NCBI RefSeq assembly: GCF_000011065.1
Contig: NC_004663.1
Location: 3,348,001 to 3,412,000 of the forward strand
Reading direction: 5' to 3'
Length of the DNA stretch: 64,000 nucleotides
Source: Bacteroides thetaiotaomicron VPI-5482
Lineage (GTDB): Bacteria > Bacteroidota > Bacteroidia > Bacteroidales > Bacteroidaceae
Shown here: positions 8,866 to 16,369 of the stretch, piece by piece
Layout: each line of letters opens with the position of its first letter
Position numbering within the stretch: position 1 is the stretch's first letter
Notes under the pieces: model-generated
The model's database searches: none
Told to the model about the DNA's origin: nothing
The model's input: only the letters and a program-made list of their open reading frames with translations
Position numbers and translations under genes: made by a program

Positions 8866-10857
8866 TTACAATGCTTCTTTTATTGTCTTTTTAATCAGCT
8901 CGTCATCAGCCAGATAAGGCATCGTTATATGATACCCTTCCGAATGTGATTCATTGAAAGCGTCACTAGTTTCCATTGCATGCGGATTGCGGGCCCACGA
9001 ACGGCGGGCCACTCCGCCCATCACATCCCAAAGCATAGCCGAGCGAAGTATCTCGTCTACCCGTTCGCTGCCGTCACATACCATGCCGAAGCCGCCATTA
9101 ATCGCTTTTCCGATACCGACTCCGCCGCCATTATGCAGGGCTACCAAGCTCATGCCACGCGCGCAGTTTCCGGCGAAACACTGCACGGCCATATCAGCCA
9201 TGACATTACTTCCGTCTTTGATATTCGATGTCTCACGGAAAGGCGAATCGGTTCCACTCACATCATGATGATCGCGGCCCAACATGATCGGTCCTACTTC
9301 TCCCCGCCGTACCATTTCATTGAAACGGAGGGCGATATTCATTCTTCCTACGGCATCCTGATAGAGAATACGTGCCTGAGTACCTACTACCAGCCTGTTC
9401 TTTTCGGCGTCGCGTATCCAGTTATAATTATCCAGATCCTGTCCCCGGCGATTGACATCAATGCACTCCATTGCGGCACGGTCCGTTTTTATCAGATCTT
9501 CGTGCCTACCGCTCAGACATACCCATCGGAAGGGGCCATAGCCATAATCAAAGAGTTGGGGTCCCATGATATCTTCTACATAACTCGGCCATATAAATCC
9601 GTCTTTCTCATCAACTCCATTGCGGGAAATCTCTTTCACTCCGGCATCATAAATCGCTTTCATAAAGGAGTTGCCATAATCGAAGAAGTAAGTGCCGCAT
9701 GCCACCAGTTTCCGGATTACCTCAAAATGGCGGCGCAAAGAAGCGTCTGCCAGACGACGGAACTGATCAGGAGATTCATGAAGAAGGCGGGTGCGCTCTT
9801 CGAAAGTCAAGCCTACGGGACAGTAGCCTCCTTCGTAAACGGCATGACAAGAGGTCTGATCGGACAAAAGTTCAATATGAATCTGCTCGCGTTCCGCATA
9901 TTCCAGCAAATCAACGACGTTGCCATGATAGGCTATCGAGCAAGGTTCCCGACGTTCCATCGCTTCTTTTGCCAGGCGGAAAGCTTCCGACAGGTCCTGT
10001 GTGACATGGCCTACCCATCCCTGCCGATAACGTGTTTCGATACGGGAGCTATCGACTTCGGCTATAATAGAGGCTGCTCCGGCTATTTCGGCTGCCTTTG
10101 GCTGTGCCCCGCTCATTCCTCCCAAACCGGAAGATACGAAGAGGTGACCACGCAAATCTTTGTCCTGCGGAATGCCGAGTTTCAATCGCCCGGCGTTGAG
10201 TAATGTGTTGAAAGTGCCATGAACAATACCCTGCGGACCGATATACATCCAGCCGCCCGCCGTCATCTGCCCATAGTTGGCAACTCCCATTTGTGCGGCA
10301 ATGTGCCAATCGTGCTGATTGTCGAACTGGCCTATCATCATAGAGTTGGTAATAATAACGCGGGGAGCATCGGGACGGGAACGAAACAGTCCCAACGGAT
10401 GTCCGGACTCAATGACCAGTGTTTGCTCAGGAGTAAGTTCTTCGAGATATTGCTTGATCAGAAGGTATTGCATCCAGTTCTGACAAACTTGTCCGGTTTC
10501 ACCATAAGTAACAAGCTCATAGGGATACAACGCGATATCAAAACAGAGATTGTTGTCAATCATTACTTGAAAGGCTTTGCCTTCCACACATTTGCCACGA
10601 TATTCATCAATCGGTCTGGCTTTCAGATCGCCTGCGGGGCGGAAGCGGTATCCGTAAATTCGCCCACGGGTACGCAATTCTTCCATAAATTCAGGTGCCA
10701 GTTGCTCATGCAATTCCAAGGGGATATAGCGCAATGCATTCTTCAATGCCGTAGCTGTCTGCGCCGGCGTAAGCATATAACTACGGTCGGGGGCCCTCCG
10801 GATACCTTCTATGAAAGCTGGGTAGGGAGGTAACGTGTTGCCAAGAGTTATCTTCAT
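8866..10857 (-). CDS. hutU: Urocanate hydratase, long form
   Basis: NAD+-dependent hydratase making imidazolonepropionate from urocanate. At 663 residues it is about 100 longer than the familiar 555-residue HutU, in keeping with the long form seen in Bacteroidetes. Family signatures include SGLGGMSGAQPKAAEIAG (NAD-binding region), RDHHDVSGTDSPFRET and ALHNGGGVGIGKAINGGF, followed by RVDEILRSAMLWD. It is the first gene of the hut operon on the minus strand, 120 bp downstream of the small secreted-protein gene. No hutC-type repressor lies nearby, and I could not find a convincing promoter in the 120-bp gap. Confidence 0.95.
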   Translation of the reverse strand: MKITLGNTLPPYPAFIEGIRRAPDRSYMLTPAQTATALKNALRYIPLELHEQLAPEFMEELRTRGRIYGYRFRPAGDLKARPIDEYRGKCVEGKAFQVMIDNNLCFDIALYPYELVTYGETGQVCQNWMQYLLIKQYLEELTPEQTLVIESGHPLGLFRSRPDAPRVIITNSMMIGQFDNQHDWHIAAQMGVANYGQMTAGGWMYIGPQGIVHGTFNTLLNAGRLKLGIPQDKDLRGHLFVSSGLGGMSGAQPKAAEIAGAASIIAEVDSSRIETRYRQGWVGHVTQDLSEAFRLAKEAMERREPCSIAYHGNVVDLLEYAEREQIHIELLSDQTSCHAVYEGGYCPVGLTFEERTRLLHESPDQFRRLADASLRRHFEVIRKLVACGTYFFDYGNSFMKAIYDAGVKEISRNGVDEKDGFIWPSYVEDIMGPQLFDYGYGPFRWVCLSGRHEDLIKTDRAAMECIDVNRRGQDLDNYNWIRDAEKNRLVVGTQARILYQDAVGRMNIALRFNEMVRRGEVGPIMLGRDHHDVSGTDSPFRETSNIKDGSNVMADMAVQCFAGNCARGMSLVALHNGGGVGIGKAINGGFGMVCDGSERVDEILRSAMLWDVMGGVARRSWARNPHAMETSDAFNESHSEGYHITMPYLADDELIKKTIKEAL

Positions 10858-10977
10858 AATAAGCAGAATTAAGGATTACAAACTGTAAGCAATACAGTTC
10901 TATAACTCTTCGCAATATAGAAAAAAAGAAGAGAAAAGACAAAGGTTTTGGTAGATTTATTATCAGAAAGGTATTAT

Positions 10978-11625
10978 TTATTCTTTCTGCTGCTCACCAC
11001 ACAGCATTTGCAGATACTTGAAGGTATGCTTCGCTTCCTGACTGTCTTTTGTAAGGTAGGCTTTTTTCCATTCCGGATGTTTTTCCAGCAGTTGCGCCAT
11101 CTTTTCTCTTCCTACAAAATCAATCTTTCCGGTCTCACCGTTCAGCTCATAGCAGACCCGTTTAGTAACCAGACTTGAAGCAGCAAGAGCATCTCCCACA
11201 TTTCCGCCCAGTTTCACATCATCTTCTTCTGCAAATGTCCCACCGATTACCGACCCTAATGGCATCGCACAGAAATAGATATTTTTGCCCAACTGAACAG
11301 CCGGAGCATACCACACCCCGAAACGCATCTTTTTATAACGCAACTTACGACAGTTGATAAATAAGTCTCCTTCAGAAGTACGCACCGCAAAACAACGCTT
11401 CTTCAACTGGCGGCACATAGATTCATCATTGCCTGCCGTTATCCGGTAGTCAGCCCCGCCTGTCAATAGAATCTGGCTTCTGGAACGCTTCTCTACTCGC
11501 AACACTGCAAGGGTATCGCCATCTTGAACCATCAACTCTTTCAAGTTTGAATAAATGATATTCTGCGCAACTACCGGAAGGCTAATCACGCTTATCAGCA
11601 ACCACAAAATATATCCTTTCTTCAT
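10978..11625 (-). CDS. Secreted protein of unknown function (DUF6563-like)
   Basis: Small exported protein of 215 residues. MKKGYILWLLISVISLPVVAQ is a clear signal peptide, cleaved after VVA or AQ. The mature part has four or five cysteines and the segment LGSVIGGTFAEEDDVKLGGNVGDALAAS; a resemblance to the Bacteroidales family DUF6563 is recalled, not tested. The start at 11625 is chosen over 11646 because it is preceded by AAAGGAGGATGGCTT, an unusually strong Shine-Dalgarno for this organism. It lies upstream of hutU on the same strand, but the 120-bp gap gives no proof of co-transcription. Function unknown. Confidence 0.8.
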   Translation of the reverse strand: MKKGYILWLLISVISLPVVAQNIIYSNLKELMVQDGDTLAVLRVEKRSRSQILLTGGADYRITAGNDESMCRQLKKRCFAVRTSEGDLFINCRKLRYKKMRFGVWYAPAVQLGKNIYFCAMPLGSVIGGTFAEEDDVKLGGNVGDALAASSLVTKRVCYELNGETGKIDFVGREKMAQLLEKHPEWKKAYLTKDSQEAKHTFKYLQMLCGEQQKE

Positions 11626-11664
11626 AAGCCATCCTCCTTTCTTCATTCAACGCCTTTTCGAGTG

Positions 11665-11695
11665 GAAAGTTATAAATTTTAGCGCATAAATGCAA
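11665..11695 (-). promoter_or_regulatory. Candidate promoter of the small secreted-protein gene
   Basis: On the minus strand TAACTTTC (11665-11672) resembles the -7 element TAnnTTTG, with TTG (11693-11695) 20 bp upstream as a possible -33. One mismatch in the -7 box makes this tentative. It would start transcription about 30-35 nt before the ATG at 11625. Confidence 0.35.
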
Positions 11696-11724
11696 GAATG
11701 GAAAAAGAAATGTTGAAAAAAGAA

Positions 11725-11752
11725 GCCAAGAAGCCCCTTTCGCCTTCTTGGC
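11725..11752 (-). terminator. Hairpin with T-tract on the minus strand, upstream of the secreted-protein gene
   Basis: GCCAAGAAG (11725-11733) pairs perfectly with CTTCTTGGC (11744-11752) around a 10-nt loop. Read on the minus strand it is followed by TTCTTTTTTC, the form of an intrinsic terminator. No recognised minus-strand gene lies just to its right, so it would end an unseen small transcript or act as a leader attenuator. Confidence 0.45.
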
Positions 11753-11899
11753 ACAGCACCTCTTACACACAATTATCCCGGAAGCAAGTCAATCGTCCCC
11801 GAAGTTTGTTTACTCATGAAATACGGTTTATGGTTCTTTTTATAATCTTATCTTGTCTTTTTTCATCCGGAATATCAGGCGTTAATACCTGAGTCGTCA

Positions 11900-11987
11900 G
11901 GGTTGACTAAAAAGTCGGTAGTATCTCCAATTCCCCTCCCTTCGGGAAGGAGAAGATTTAAGATACTACCGACTTTTTAGTCAGCCC
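11900..11987. mobile_element. MITE-like element, copy 1 (88 bp)
   Basis: The two ends are 27-bp inverted repeats differing at one position: left 11900-11926 beginning GGGTTGACTAAAAAGTC, right 11961-11987 ending GACTTTTTAGTCAGCCC. The interior is 34 bp with a CCTCCCTTCGGGAAGGAG hairpin and no coding capacity. The same ends flank a longer element at 51913-52117. The GGGnTGnCTAAAAAGT type of terminus resembles insertion-sequence ends, so this is best read as a non-autonomous derivative. Target duplication is unclear (perhaps CA). Confidence 0.7.
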
Positions 11988-12096
11988 CATATCAACTATG
12001 AAAGAATAAGCTCCCGGGAACAACAGCAAATGAACGATTCATTATGCTATTATGCAGGCATGATTAATATATTCCGTCAGTAACAATAAATCGTTT

Positions 12097-12172
12097 CACG
12101 TACATGCTCCCATCAGTCCACGTACGTAAACTATTGAGCTCACATACGTGAACCGAACAGATCACGGACGTG
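12097..12172. repeat. Array A: four 10-bp palindromes at an exact 22-bp period
   Basis: CACGTACATG (12097), CACGTACGTA (12119), CACATACGTG (12141) and CACGGACGTG (12163) are variants of the perfect palindrome CACGTACGTG, each start exactly 22 bp after the last, with unrelated 12-bp spacers. Units two to four are also followed by AAAC, GAAC or GAAAC. No fifth unit is found 22 bp to either side. The array is in non-coding DNA about 500 bp before the MutS-like gene. Confidence 0.85.
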
Positions 12173-12395
12173 AAACGAAAATATGAAACGAACAAAATAT
12201 ATTAGTCAAACCTTGTTTACAGGTTAAGGTTGCCGAGTCTTGTCTTAATATAGGCGGCATACAGGAAGTAATATATGGCATAAACAACGTACATTCATGC
12301 CTAAAAGGGAGTTCTTAACATAAATAGGCAAAGGCTTTAAAACAGTGCGCTTACCACTGATAATCAGCAAATTAACCGTATTGTCTATTAAAAAC

Positions 12396-12457
12396 AGGTG
12401 ATAATAGAAAGCAGAAAAACATCTATTATCACCTTATTATCACCGGTTATTATCACC
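12396..12457. repeat. GGTGATAATA repeat cluster with 12-bp inverted repeat
   Basis: AGGTGATAATAG (12396-12407) and CTATTATCACCT (12423-12434) form a perfect 12-bp inverted repeat with a 15-nt loop. TATTATCACC then recurs at 12435-12444 and 12448-12457, giving one forward and three reverse copies of the same 10-mer. It lies about 200 bp upstream of the MutS-like gene and could be a protein-binding cluster. Confidence 0.7.
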
Positions 12458-12651
12458 ATTACTTGACTAATTATAAGACACTTATCACGCAAAGGTGACA
12501 AGTGACAATAACAAAGTGTGTTTATTTCCTATGTAACTTTACTCTAAACCATCACAACTTGCTTCATCACCGATTACTGAATGACCGTTAATAAAGAGTA
12601 AATCTGCTCTTTACAAAAACACGCTCCCATTCTGCCTTTTACGAATTATAT

Positions 12652-12659
12652 TACCTTTG
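12652..12659 (+). promoter_or_regulatory. -7 promoter element of the MutS-like gene
   Basis: TACCTTTG fits the Bacteroides -7 consensus TAnnTTTG exactly; no strong -33 TTTG is seen. The implied transcription start near 12665 lies after the first in-frame ATG-like start at 12657, which supports translation from 12681. Confidence 0.6.
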
Positions 12660-12680
12660 TCCGAAAAGCAATATAATCGT

Positions 12681-14495
12681 ATGGAAAAACAAGAAAATAT
12701 TATAGCAACCTATCAACAAATCATTCAGGAAACAGAACAACAACTACAAAAAGCGCGGAAACGCATTCGCTATATCAGCCTTCTGAGACTGATCTTATTC
12801 GTAGAAGCAGTAGCCTCCGCTATTATTTTTTGGTCTGATGGATGGTTAAAGCTCATCGTCTTTACCGTAATTCCCATCATCGCTTTCATTTGGCTGGTGC
12901 AAAGCCACAACCGATGGTTTTACTGGAAAGATTATCTCAAAAAGAAAATAGAAATCAATCAGCAGGAACTACGAGCACTGCAATATGACTTTTCCGACTT
13001 CGACAACGGAAAGGAATACATCGATCCGTCTCATCTCTATACTTTCGACTTGGACATATTTGGCGAGCACTCACTATTCCAGTATATCAATCGTACTTCG
13101 ACCCCCATCGGCAAACAGCGTCTTGCCAACTGGTTCAATGCACATCTGGAAGAAAAAGAAGCTATCGAACAACGTCAGGAAGCGATTCGGGAACTATCTT
13201 CAGAACTTGAGTTTCGACAACAATTCCGCCTGCTCGGATTACTTTATAAAGGCAAGCCATCCGACACCTCTGAAATTAAAGAATGGGTCAACAGTCCGAG
13301 CGACTATCGGAAACACGCTTTCCTCCGTATCCTCCCGACAGCAGTAGGTATTATAAACCTCCTGTGTATCGGCGCAACGATTCTGGGATTTCTCCCTGCA
13401 AGCATCAGCGGGATAGTATTTGCATGCTTTGTCGTATTCAGTTTTATCTTCTCAAAAGGAATAACCAAAATACAAGCGACGTATGGCGAAAAACTACAAA
13501 TTCTGTCTACTTACGCCGACCAGATTCTCATCACCGAGAAAAAAGAGATGCACAGCCCTGCATTGCAACAACTGAAAGCCGAACTTACAAGCCAAAATCA
13601 AACAGCTTCCCAGTCCGTACATCGCCTTGCTAAACTCATGAATGCACTCGACCAGCGAGGTAATCTGCTAATGAGCACCATCTTGAACGGCCTCCTATTT
13701 TGGGAACTCCGCCAAGTCATGCAAATCGAGAAATGGAAAGAAGCACACTCCGCAGATCTTCCCCGCTGGATCGAAGCTATCGGAGCAATTGATGCTTATT
13801 GTTCTCTTGCAACATTCTCATACAACCATCCGGATTACATCTATCCTCAAATAACTTCTCAGTCTTTCCATCTGCAAGCCGAAGCCTTAGGGCATCCGCT
13901 CATGAACCGCAATAAATGTGTCCGCAATGGAATCGATATGGAGAAACGCCCGTTCTTTATCATTATTACCGGCGCCAACATGGCAGGCAAAAGTACTTAC
14001 CTGCGCACCGTAGGTGTCAACTACCTCTTGGCTTGCATTGGTGCTCCTGTATGGGCTGCGAAAATGGAAATATTTCCCGCTCGTCTTGTCACCAGCCTCC
14101 GGACAAGTGATTCACTCACCGACAACGAATCTTACTTCTTCGCCGAACTCAAACGACTGAAACTAATCATTGATAAACTCAAAGCCGGAGAAGAATTATT
14201 TATCATCCTTGATGAAATTCTGAAAGGAACTAACTCTATGGATAAACAGAAAGGTTCTTTTGCCTTAATCAAACAGTTCATGAGCATGGATGCCAATGGT
14301 ATTATCGCTACTCATGACCTACTGCTAGGCACACTAATAGATGCTTTTCCACAAAATATCCGGAATTATTGTTTCGAAGCGGACATTACCAACAACGAAC
14401 TGACATTTTCATACCAGATGAGAAGCGGAGTCGCACAGAACATGAATGCGTGCTTCTTAATGAAAAAAATGGGGATTGCCGTCATCGACGGTTAA
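12681..14495 (+). CDS. Membrane-anchored MutS-family ATPase
   Basis: Protein of 604 residues with a C-terminal MutS ATPase domain: Walker A GANMAGKSTYLRT (about residue 431), the SLTDNESYFFAEL signature, Walker B LFIILDEILKGTNS (Asp511-Glu512) and the ATHD switch. It lacks the mismatch-recognition N-terminal domains of MutS and the Smr nuclease tail of MutS2. Instead it has an N-terminal coiled coil (residues 1-35), two closely spaced membrane helices (about 38-75) and another hydrophobic pair near 215-260. The start follows from the promoter at 12652-12659. It stands alone, flanked by opposing genes. Such membrane MutS relatives are common in Bacteroidetes, but I know no assigned function; a mismatch-repair role should not be assumed. 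Confidence 0.85.
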   Translation: MEKQENIIATYQQIIQETEQQLQKARKRIRYISLLRLILFVEAVASAIIFWSDGWLKLIVFTVIPIIAFIWLVQSHNRWFYWKDYLKKKIEINQQELRALQYDFSDFDNGKEYIDPSHLYTFDLDIFGEHSLFQYINRTSTPIGKQRLANWFNAHLEEKEAIEQRQEAIRELSSELEFRQQFRLLGLLYKGKPSDTSEIKEWVNSPSDYRKHAFLRILPTAVGIINLLCIGATILGFLPASISGIVFACFVVFSFIFSKGITKIQATYGEKLQILSTYADQILITEKKEMHSPALQQLKAELTSQNQTASQSVHRLAKLMNALDQRGNLLMSTILNGLLFWELRQVMQIEKWKEAHSADLPRWIEAIGAIDAYCSLATFSYNHPDYIYPQITSQSFHLQAEALGHPLMNRNKCVRNGIDMEKRPFFIIITGANMAGKSTYLRTVGVNYLLACIGAPVWAAKMEIFPARLVTSLRTSDSLTDNESYFFAELKRLKLIIDKLKAGEELFIILDEILKGTNSMDKQKGSFALIKQFMSMDANGIIATHDLLLGTLIDAFPQNIRNYCFEADITNNELTFSYQMRSGVAQNMNACFLMKKMGIAVIDG

Positions 14496-14500
14496 TCCCC
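14471..14500 (-). terminator. Intrinsic terminator overlapping the end of the MutS-like gene
   Basis: GGGGATT pairs with AATCCCC and, inside it, CCGTC with GACGG. On the minus strand the hairpin is followed by ATTTTTTTC. It would end transcripts coming from the convergent minus-strand gene at 14686-15225, and it sits on the last codons and stop of the MutS-like gene, so it may also cap that mRNA. Confidence 0.6.
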
Positions 14501-14685
14501 ACATGTCAAATTATTCCTTAAAGCCTGCTTGTATCTAAGCTATTAAGACATAGAAGTGCGATATTCAGTAATTATCAATCCATTATCCATTTATCCCTGC
14601 ATCCCTGCACTTGACTATCTTAGAAATGATCTTCTGATGAATGACAATTCGCCATCAACATGAATACCATTTGGCATTAAGCACT

Positions 14686-15225
14686 TTAATTCAATTGACT
14701 TTTAGTCAGAAACGCAGCAACAGCTGCAGCTGCATCATTGGTAAAATAATGCACAGCAGTCACCGGCTGATATGTATAAGGTACAAACTGGAATAGCTGT
14801 ACAGCTGCAAATTTATTATCAGCAGATAGTATCACGTCCATACGTATATTACCACTTGCCTCACTCTTTATCTTTGAATCCGCAGAAAATGAACCGGAAT
14901 TAACAAGGTCAGTCAACTTGTCCATATGCTTCAGATCAAAGAAAATACTACGCTCTTTCGCTATGCTTCCTGTCGGTACATAGACCACTTCTTTTGACTT
15001 CCAGAAAAGCCGGAATATACCTAAAAGGAACAATCCTGTTCCAAAGACCATCAGAGCCATACTGACAGTAGACGATTTATCTTCCAGTTCAAAAGTAGAA
15101 GCAAAAGATAAAATACCAATCAGTAACATTACACAAGAAATTAAAAGACCGGAGATACTCGTACGTTTAGCGATATCGGGATGTGAAGATGCAAATATAG
15201 TAGCATCAATAGCTTGAGTTGCCAT
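14686..15225 (-). CDS. Membrane protein of unknown function, two TM helices
   Basis: Unrecognised protein of 179 residues. From the start MATQAIDATIF there is a short cytoplasmic N-terminus, two membrane helices at about residues 23-44 and 55-74, and a C-terminal soluble domain of about 100 residues with no familiar motif. An upstream in-frame ATG at 15282 would add 19 residues without family-like features and is less likely. It converges on the MutS-like gene and is probably terminated by the hairpin at 14471-14500. It is separated by 106 bp from the next gene on the same strand. Confidence 0.7.
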   Translation of the reverse strand: MATQAIDATIFASSHPDIAKRTSISGLLISCVMLLIGILSFASTFELEDKSSTVSMALMVFGTGLFLLGIFRLFWKSKEVVYVPTGSIAKERSIFFDLKHMDKLTDLVNSGSFSADSKIKSEASGNIRMDVILSADNKFAAVQLFQFVPYTYQPVTAVHYFTNDAAAAVAAFLTKSQLN

Positions 15226-15331
15226 AATATTGAAGTTTAAATTATTAGTAAAAATATGAAGATAATAAAGACTGACCGGCACTATATAATTAACGCCAGC
15301 AATCCGTAAAATAATACCAATAAATAAACGT

Positions 15332-15727
15332 CTAAATAATAATATGCCTTAAAGTAAATACATAATATTCACTTGCAGGCTGGCAATAATAGGAAGTTGT
15401 AGTATTATAAATCCTTCCCCAATGCTGTGACAGCGAGTTATCACGGTCTGCACAACATTGCAGCACATTTCTCAGAGAAGAGAAGTATTCACCGATTTGC
15501 ACACGTTGGATGCGTGTCACCGATATCTGATGGCTTTGCAAATTAGTTAATTCAGCCACAGGAAGATAAGGAGATTCTGGAGCATTAATCTGCCCCTGCG
15601 GTTTCATAGAATATGTAACAGCATGCTCTGGTTGTTCCACCTGCTTTTCAGTGAAAACATTGCCTGCGACCCCATGAAGGGCAACCGCCAGCAACAGAAA
15701 CAATATTACCTTTACAAATTTTGCCAT
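15332..15727 (-). CDS. Small secreted protein of unknown function
   Basis: Protein of 131 residues starting MAKFVKVILFLLL, with a signal peptide of about 23 residues (ALHGVAG). The mature part contains a CC pair (LQCCADRD) and a C-terminal run of Tyr, Thr and Ser-rich sequence. It resembles nothing I know. It lies between the two-TM protein gene and the terminator of the ribosomal supercluster, on the same strand. It may carry its own promoter, but no clear TAnnTTTG was found. It is an open, plausible gene with weak support beyond the signal sequence. Confidence 0.6.
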   Translation of the reverse strand: MAKFVKVILFLLLAVALHGVAGNVFTEKQVEQPEHAVTYSMKPQGQINAPESPYLPVAELTNLQSHQISVTRIQRVQIGEYFSSLRNVLQCCADRDNSLSQHWGRIYNTTTSYYCQPASEYYVFTLRHIII

Positions 15728-15818
15728 ATTCTCCTGCAAATATAACAGATAATTCTTATGAAAAGTTCATTCGGTAAATCTTTTAATGTATCTTAGGATA
15801 ACTAAAACATAAGGATAC

Positions 15819-15850
15819 AAAAAAGGCTACCCGTATGAGTAGCCTTTTTT
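15819..15850 (-). terminator. Terminator of the ribosomal protein supercluster
   Basis: AAAAAAGGCTAC pairs with GTAGCCTTTTTT around an 8-nt loop, with a T6 tract on each strand. It lies 25 bp past the rplQ stop and is the clearest intrinsic terminator in the window. Confidence 0.9.
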
Positions 15851-15874
15851 ATATGTATAAGAATAACTGTAAAA

Positions 15875-16366
15875 TTATTCAGCTGATTCAGCTTTTGGTT
15901 CTTCAGTTGCAGGAGCTTCAACTGCAGCAGGAGCAGCAGCTTCGGCACTCTTCTTAGAACGACGAGTACGAGTAGCTTTCTTAGCAACTTTTTCTTTAGC
16001 CATGTTTTCATTGTAGTCAACCAACTCAATGAAACACATTTCTGCATTATCACCTAAACGGTTACCAGTCTTGATGATACGAGTATAACCACCCGGACGG
16101 TCAGCAATCTTAACCGAGATTTCTTTGAACAATTCTGTTACTGCAATCTTATCTTGCAGGTTGCTAAATACAACACGACGAGAATTCGTAGTATCTTCTT
16201 TAGACTTTGTAATCAAAGGCTCAACAAACTTCTTCAAAGCTTTTGCCTTTGCCACAGTCGTAGTGATTCTTTTGTGCTTGATCAAGGAGCAAGCCATGTT
16301 AGATAACATAGCGCTTCTGTGAGAAGCAGTACGACCTAAATGATTGAATTTTTTATTATGTCTCAT
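15875..16366 (-). CDS. rplQ: 50S ribosomal protein L17
   Basis: Large-subunit protein near the polypeptide exit, last gene of the alpha cluster. The first 120 residues follow the family (MRHNKKFNHLGRTASHRSAM start). The total of 163 residues exceeds the 127 of E. coli because of a C-terminal tail of about 40 residues, first Lys/Arg-rich (KKATRTRRSKKSAE) then Ala/Glu/Pro-rich, a low-complexity extension known from Bacteroidetes L17. It starts 3 bp after the rpoA stop and is followed by the operon terminator. Confidence 0.98.
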   Translation of the reverse strand: MRHNKKFNHLGRTASHRSAMLSNMACSLIKHKRITTTVAKAKALKKFVEPLITKSKEDTTNSRRVVFSNLQDKIAVTELFKEISVKIADRPGGYTRIIKTGNRLGDNAEMCFIELVDYNENMAKEKVAKKATRTRRSKKSAEAAAPAAVEAPATEEPKAESAE

Positions 16367-16369
16367 TTT

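Larger units (their letters stand above)
11626..12680. other. 1-kb non-coding region rich in repeats
   Basis: No credible gene is visible between the secreted-protein gene and the MutS-like gene; open frames here are short and have no family resemblance or ribosome site. From left to right it holds a possible promoter (11665-11695), a hairpin (11725-11752), a MITE-like element (11900-11987), a four-unit palindrome array (12097-12172), a GGTGATAATA repeat cluster (12396-12457) and the promoter of the MutS-like gene (12652-12659). I see nothing in 11753-11899, 11988-12096, 12177-12395 and 12458-12640. Confidence 0.7.

Noticed and set aside
8980..10203. 407-codon open frame on the plus strand
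   Set aside because: It is antisense to hutU, has no ribosome site or family resemblance, and follows from codon bias of the real gene.
11698..11892. 64-codon plus-strand frame in the 1-kb gap
   Set aside because: Covers the hairpin at 11725-11752; composition is unlike proteins nearby and no promoter is seen.
12097..12172. CRISPR array
   Set aside because: The repeats are 10 bp palindromes with 12-bp spacers, far below CRISPR repeat and spacer lengths, and no cas gene is present.
12349..12363. 15-bp match GCGCTTACCACTGAT shared with 52865-52879
   Set aside because: The second copy is inside a coding region, and one or two such matches are expected by chance in 64 kb.
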